This document shows positions 62,093 to 64,000 of a stretch of DNA of 64,000 bases, in pieces. The stretch covers positions 1,922,001 through 1,986,000 of the forward strand of contig NZ_LT629960.1 in the NCBI RefSeq assembly GCF_900104605.1, read 5' to 3'. Position 1 is the stretch's first letter. Each line of letters opens with the position of its first letter. The notes below the pieces were generated by a model. That model ran no database searches, was not told the origin of the DNA, and saw nothing but the letters and a program-made list of their open reading frames with translations. This stretch comes from Tidjanibacter massiliensis. GTDB lineage: Bacteria; Bacteroidota; Bacteroidia; Bacteroidales; Rikenellaceae. The translations under genes and the position numbers were made by a program.

Positions 62093-64000
62093 CTATTCGC
62101 CGATTGTCGTGCCCGTCGTTTGAGACGCAGGCGTATCCGGGAAATTCGATACGATGAGTATGGCCGGTTCTTCTACTTCCACTCCGTTTACCTTGTAGTG
62201 TATGATGAGTTTGTAATCGAAAGTCAACGGGTGGTCGGGAATAAGGAAAGACAGCGTTCTTGTGGATTTGTTATAACTCCATGTATCGAAAGGATAGTAC
62301 GGGTAATGTGTCCGGTGGTCGGCCTCTACATCCACTATTTCGACGTTCGTTTCCGTCCCCATATATTTGGCCCGGTAGGTGGTGTTGTAGGCGTAGGTCT
62401 CCGGTGCGTTGATGACTCCGAATACGCTGTAAACATCCAATGGCTGCACGCGTATCGGAGCGGTGTATTCCACTTCGGGGCCGTTTGGCTGGAACTGTAT
62501 CTTTAGCTTGACGGTCATATTTCCCGGCTGTCTGAAAGTGTACTGGGCGCTTCTGTCCGTCTTCGGCGTAATGGTTGCGTCGCCCTGAACCACCGACCAC
62601 TCCGTGACTTTCGCATCCGGACAGATTTCCAAATCCATCACCGAAACCGTGACCGGATAACCCTCCGTAGCGGTTCCGGGTACCGAAACGATGCTCGTGT
62701 TTGAGACGGTGACGGTCTTGTCGAACGTCTCTTCGATGCCCGGTGCCAGCTCTACTGTGGCACGCAGGGTCTTTTCTCCCGGTTCGGTAAAGCATACCAG
62801 AAGTTGGGAAGTATTGTTATTCAGTATCGTGGCGCCCGTACCGTCCGTTATCTCCCAGGTTGCAGAAAACGGTGTTTGGTCTTTCATCCTAAGTCGGACG
62901 GGTTGGTAAAGCCGTATCCGGGTATCCGAAACCTCGGCCATATTCCTCATATCGAAATGATATTTGTTCGGATTGTCGAAGATAAGGTTCACTAATCGGT
63001 CGCTTATCTGTTTGTCGTTTCTGGCACGGATTCTCGATTGCCAGTGCCCCCAATCGTCCGAACCGTAAAAGTCGTACTGAATCTGCTCCATCGTAAAGCC
63101 GTTCAGTAACAGGCACTCTATAAGTCTGGTATATTCTTCATTGGTAGTGCCACTCCATTCGTATTCCTCCCCCAGCAATGCACGCGTATAAGCATACGAA
63201 ACGCCGTTAGCCCAAGATTCCATGTCTTTTCTTCGACCGAAAAGATACATGGCACTGTAACTGCCGGCATCCTTATAGTAGTGCGATGCGTGTCCCAATT
63301 CGTGAAAGGTCGTTTGCATTGCACTTTTGGACGAGTGATAGCCCCCAACACGGGATTTTGCATACATGGTCAAAGCGTGTTCTCCTATTACGGCAGTAAG
63401 TATAGGAACGTATCTGCCTTCCCACTTAAATGGCGTTTCTTTATCGACGATTCCTATATTGAGCAGTTTCTGTTCCCTGACCAGTCCCGGAACGTGATTC
63501 GGTTCGGTATAATAGGCTGTCAGCGCACGGTGAGAACCTGCAAGGAAATAATCGAGACCGCACTGCGACGTCAGTACCGTATCGAGCGGCTCCGTGTGTC
63601 CCTTACACCAAGAACCGCGCCTCGTCCATGTATTGCCCTGCCGGATGACGAAATGGTGGGAATCCCATACGACCTGATAATCTACGGGGCCTATGAACTT
63701 ATCGGTTACTGTAATCCTCCCGTCAGCATCGGTATAATATCGTTTCTGATTGCTGCCCTGTACGACCACTACGTTGAGCTGTTTTAAGGGGAGTATCGTG
63801 TCGCTGTTGTCGCCTACATCGACGTGAAACCGGAATCTTGCCGAAGGGTTCCACTCTTGCTGCGATTCGCCTGCACGCGTTGCGACAGAAGTGTGTCCCG
63901 TAGCGGCCAGCGTCTGAGTCAGGACATCTTTGAACAGGTCGGTCGAGAGCTGCTCTTCCGAACCGGACGCAGACCCTGCGCCGCCGAGACTCTGAATATA
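62093..64000 (-). CDS. Zinc metallopeptidase-like protein with Ig-like domains (5' end cut)
   Basis: The frame is open through the right window edge, so the true start is outside; a GTG at 63769 is internal. At least 635 residues. The zinc motif HELGH is encoded at 63304-63290 (MQTTFHELGHASHYYKDAGS). A region before it looks like an N-terminal beta domain (RFRFHVDVGDNSDTILPLKQ). After it come two or three Ig-like/PKD-type repeats (SATWEITDGTGATILNNNTS, TVTVSNTSIVSVPGTATEG). The third zinc ligand is not obvious. It is probably a secreted or surface protein; family unknown. A terminator follows at 61932. Confidence 0.72.
   Translation of the reverse strand, partial: YIQSLGGAGSASGSEEQLSTDLFKDVLTQTLAATGHTSVATRAGESQQEWNPSARFRFHVDVGDNSDTILPLKQLNVVVVQGSNQKRYYTDADGRITVTDKFIGPVDYQVVWDSHHFVIRQGNTWTRRGSWCKGHTEPLDTVLTSQCGLDYFLAGSHRALTAYYTEPNHVPGLVREQKLLNIGIVDKETPFKWEGRYVPILTAVIGEHALTMYAKSRVGGYHSSKSAMQTTFHELGHASHYYKDAGSYSAMYLFGRRKDMESWANGVSYAYTRALLGEEYEWSGTTNEEYTRLIECLLLNGFTMEQIQYDFYGSDDWGHWQSRIRARNDKQISDRLVNLIFDNPNKYHFDMRNMAEVSDTRIRLYQPVRLRMKDQTPFSATWEITDGTGATILNNNTSQLLVCFTEPGEKTLRATVELAPGIEETFDKTVTVSNTSIVSVPGTATEGYPVTVSVMDLEICPDAKVTEWSVVQGDATITPKTDRSAQYTFRQPGNMTVKLKIQFQPNGPEVEYTAPIRVQPLDVYSVFGVINAPETYAYNTTYRAKYMGTETNVEIVDVEADHRTHYPYYPFDTWSYNKSTRTLSFLIPDHPLTFDYKLIIHYKVNGVEVEEPAILIVSNFPDTPASQTTGTTIGE

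Overview
This 64 kb chromosomal window comes from a GC-rich member of the Bacteroidota, most likely an Alistipes-like Rikenellaceae. Evidence for this: promoters match the Bacteroidota consensus (a -33 TTTG and a -7 TAnnTTTG); there are many SusD/BACON-style lipoproteins; the set includes DUF4290, DUF1573 and Rpb6-type omega proteins; it carries an hmu heme operon and a TonB-dependent receptor; and it has a serine-palmitoyltransferase-like enzyme of the kind that starts sphingolipid or sulfonolipid synthesis. Most of the window is ordinary chromosome. No rRNA, CRISPR array, IS element or prophage was seen.

Layout. 1-7.2 kb (minus strand): an SDR epimerase (cut by the window edge), a YhbP-like flavin protein, an M23 peptidase, a dipeptidyl-peptidase III lipoprotein, separately encoded CoaB and CoaC, an omega-like RNA polymerase subunit and BamD. 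7.3-11.2 kb: the acyltransferase for sphingoid or capnoid bases, two small lipoproteins (one frameshifted), a PepSY-like protein and a DUF2148 ferredoxin-like protein. 11.2-14.2 kb: a PadR/PspC envelope-stress operon with a palindromic operator over its promoter. 14.2-22.4 kb: an SDR with a long structured leader, a coiled-coil protein, an SLC13 permease, dnaG, smpB, tsaB and a dCMP deaminase. 22.4-28.6 kb: a TolC-HlyD-ABC-ABC-permease-permease exporter operon. 29.0-37.9 kb: a complete heme operon in the order hmuR-Y-S-T-U-V. 38-48 kb: a BACON lipoprotein, tRNA-Asn, a DUF1573 protein, NfnAB, LpxH, a thioredoxin-fold lipoprotein without its CXXC, DUF4290 and a sigma-54 activator with a degenerate receiver.

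48.4-52.8 kb is the most interesting region. A 1.28-kb segment bounded by perfect 26-bp inverted repeats (51272-51297 and 52530-52555) contains a tyrosine recombinase and, just inside one repeat, a textbook outward-facing promoter. To its left lies a 928-residue collagen-like surface lipoprotein gene with no recognisable promoter of its own. Inversion would point the promoter at that gene, so this looks like a self-contained phase-variation switch. As sequenced, the promoter faces away from the lipoprotein gene.

52.8-64 kb: a PorV/PorQ-type outer-membrane protein, tRNA-Leu, a YugP-type metallopeptidase, an SDR, a LolE-type permease operon with UbiE/MenG, a very cysteine-rich lipoprotein (26 Cys in about 73 residues), a DEAD-box RNA helicase and a zinc metallopeptidase cut by the right edge. 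Several convergent intergenic regions carry unusually long perfect hairpins (20-28 bp stems), probably bidirectional terminators.
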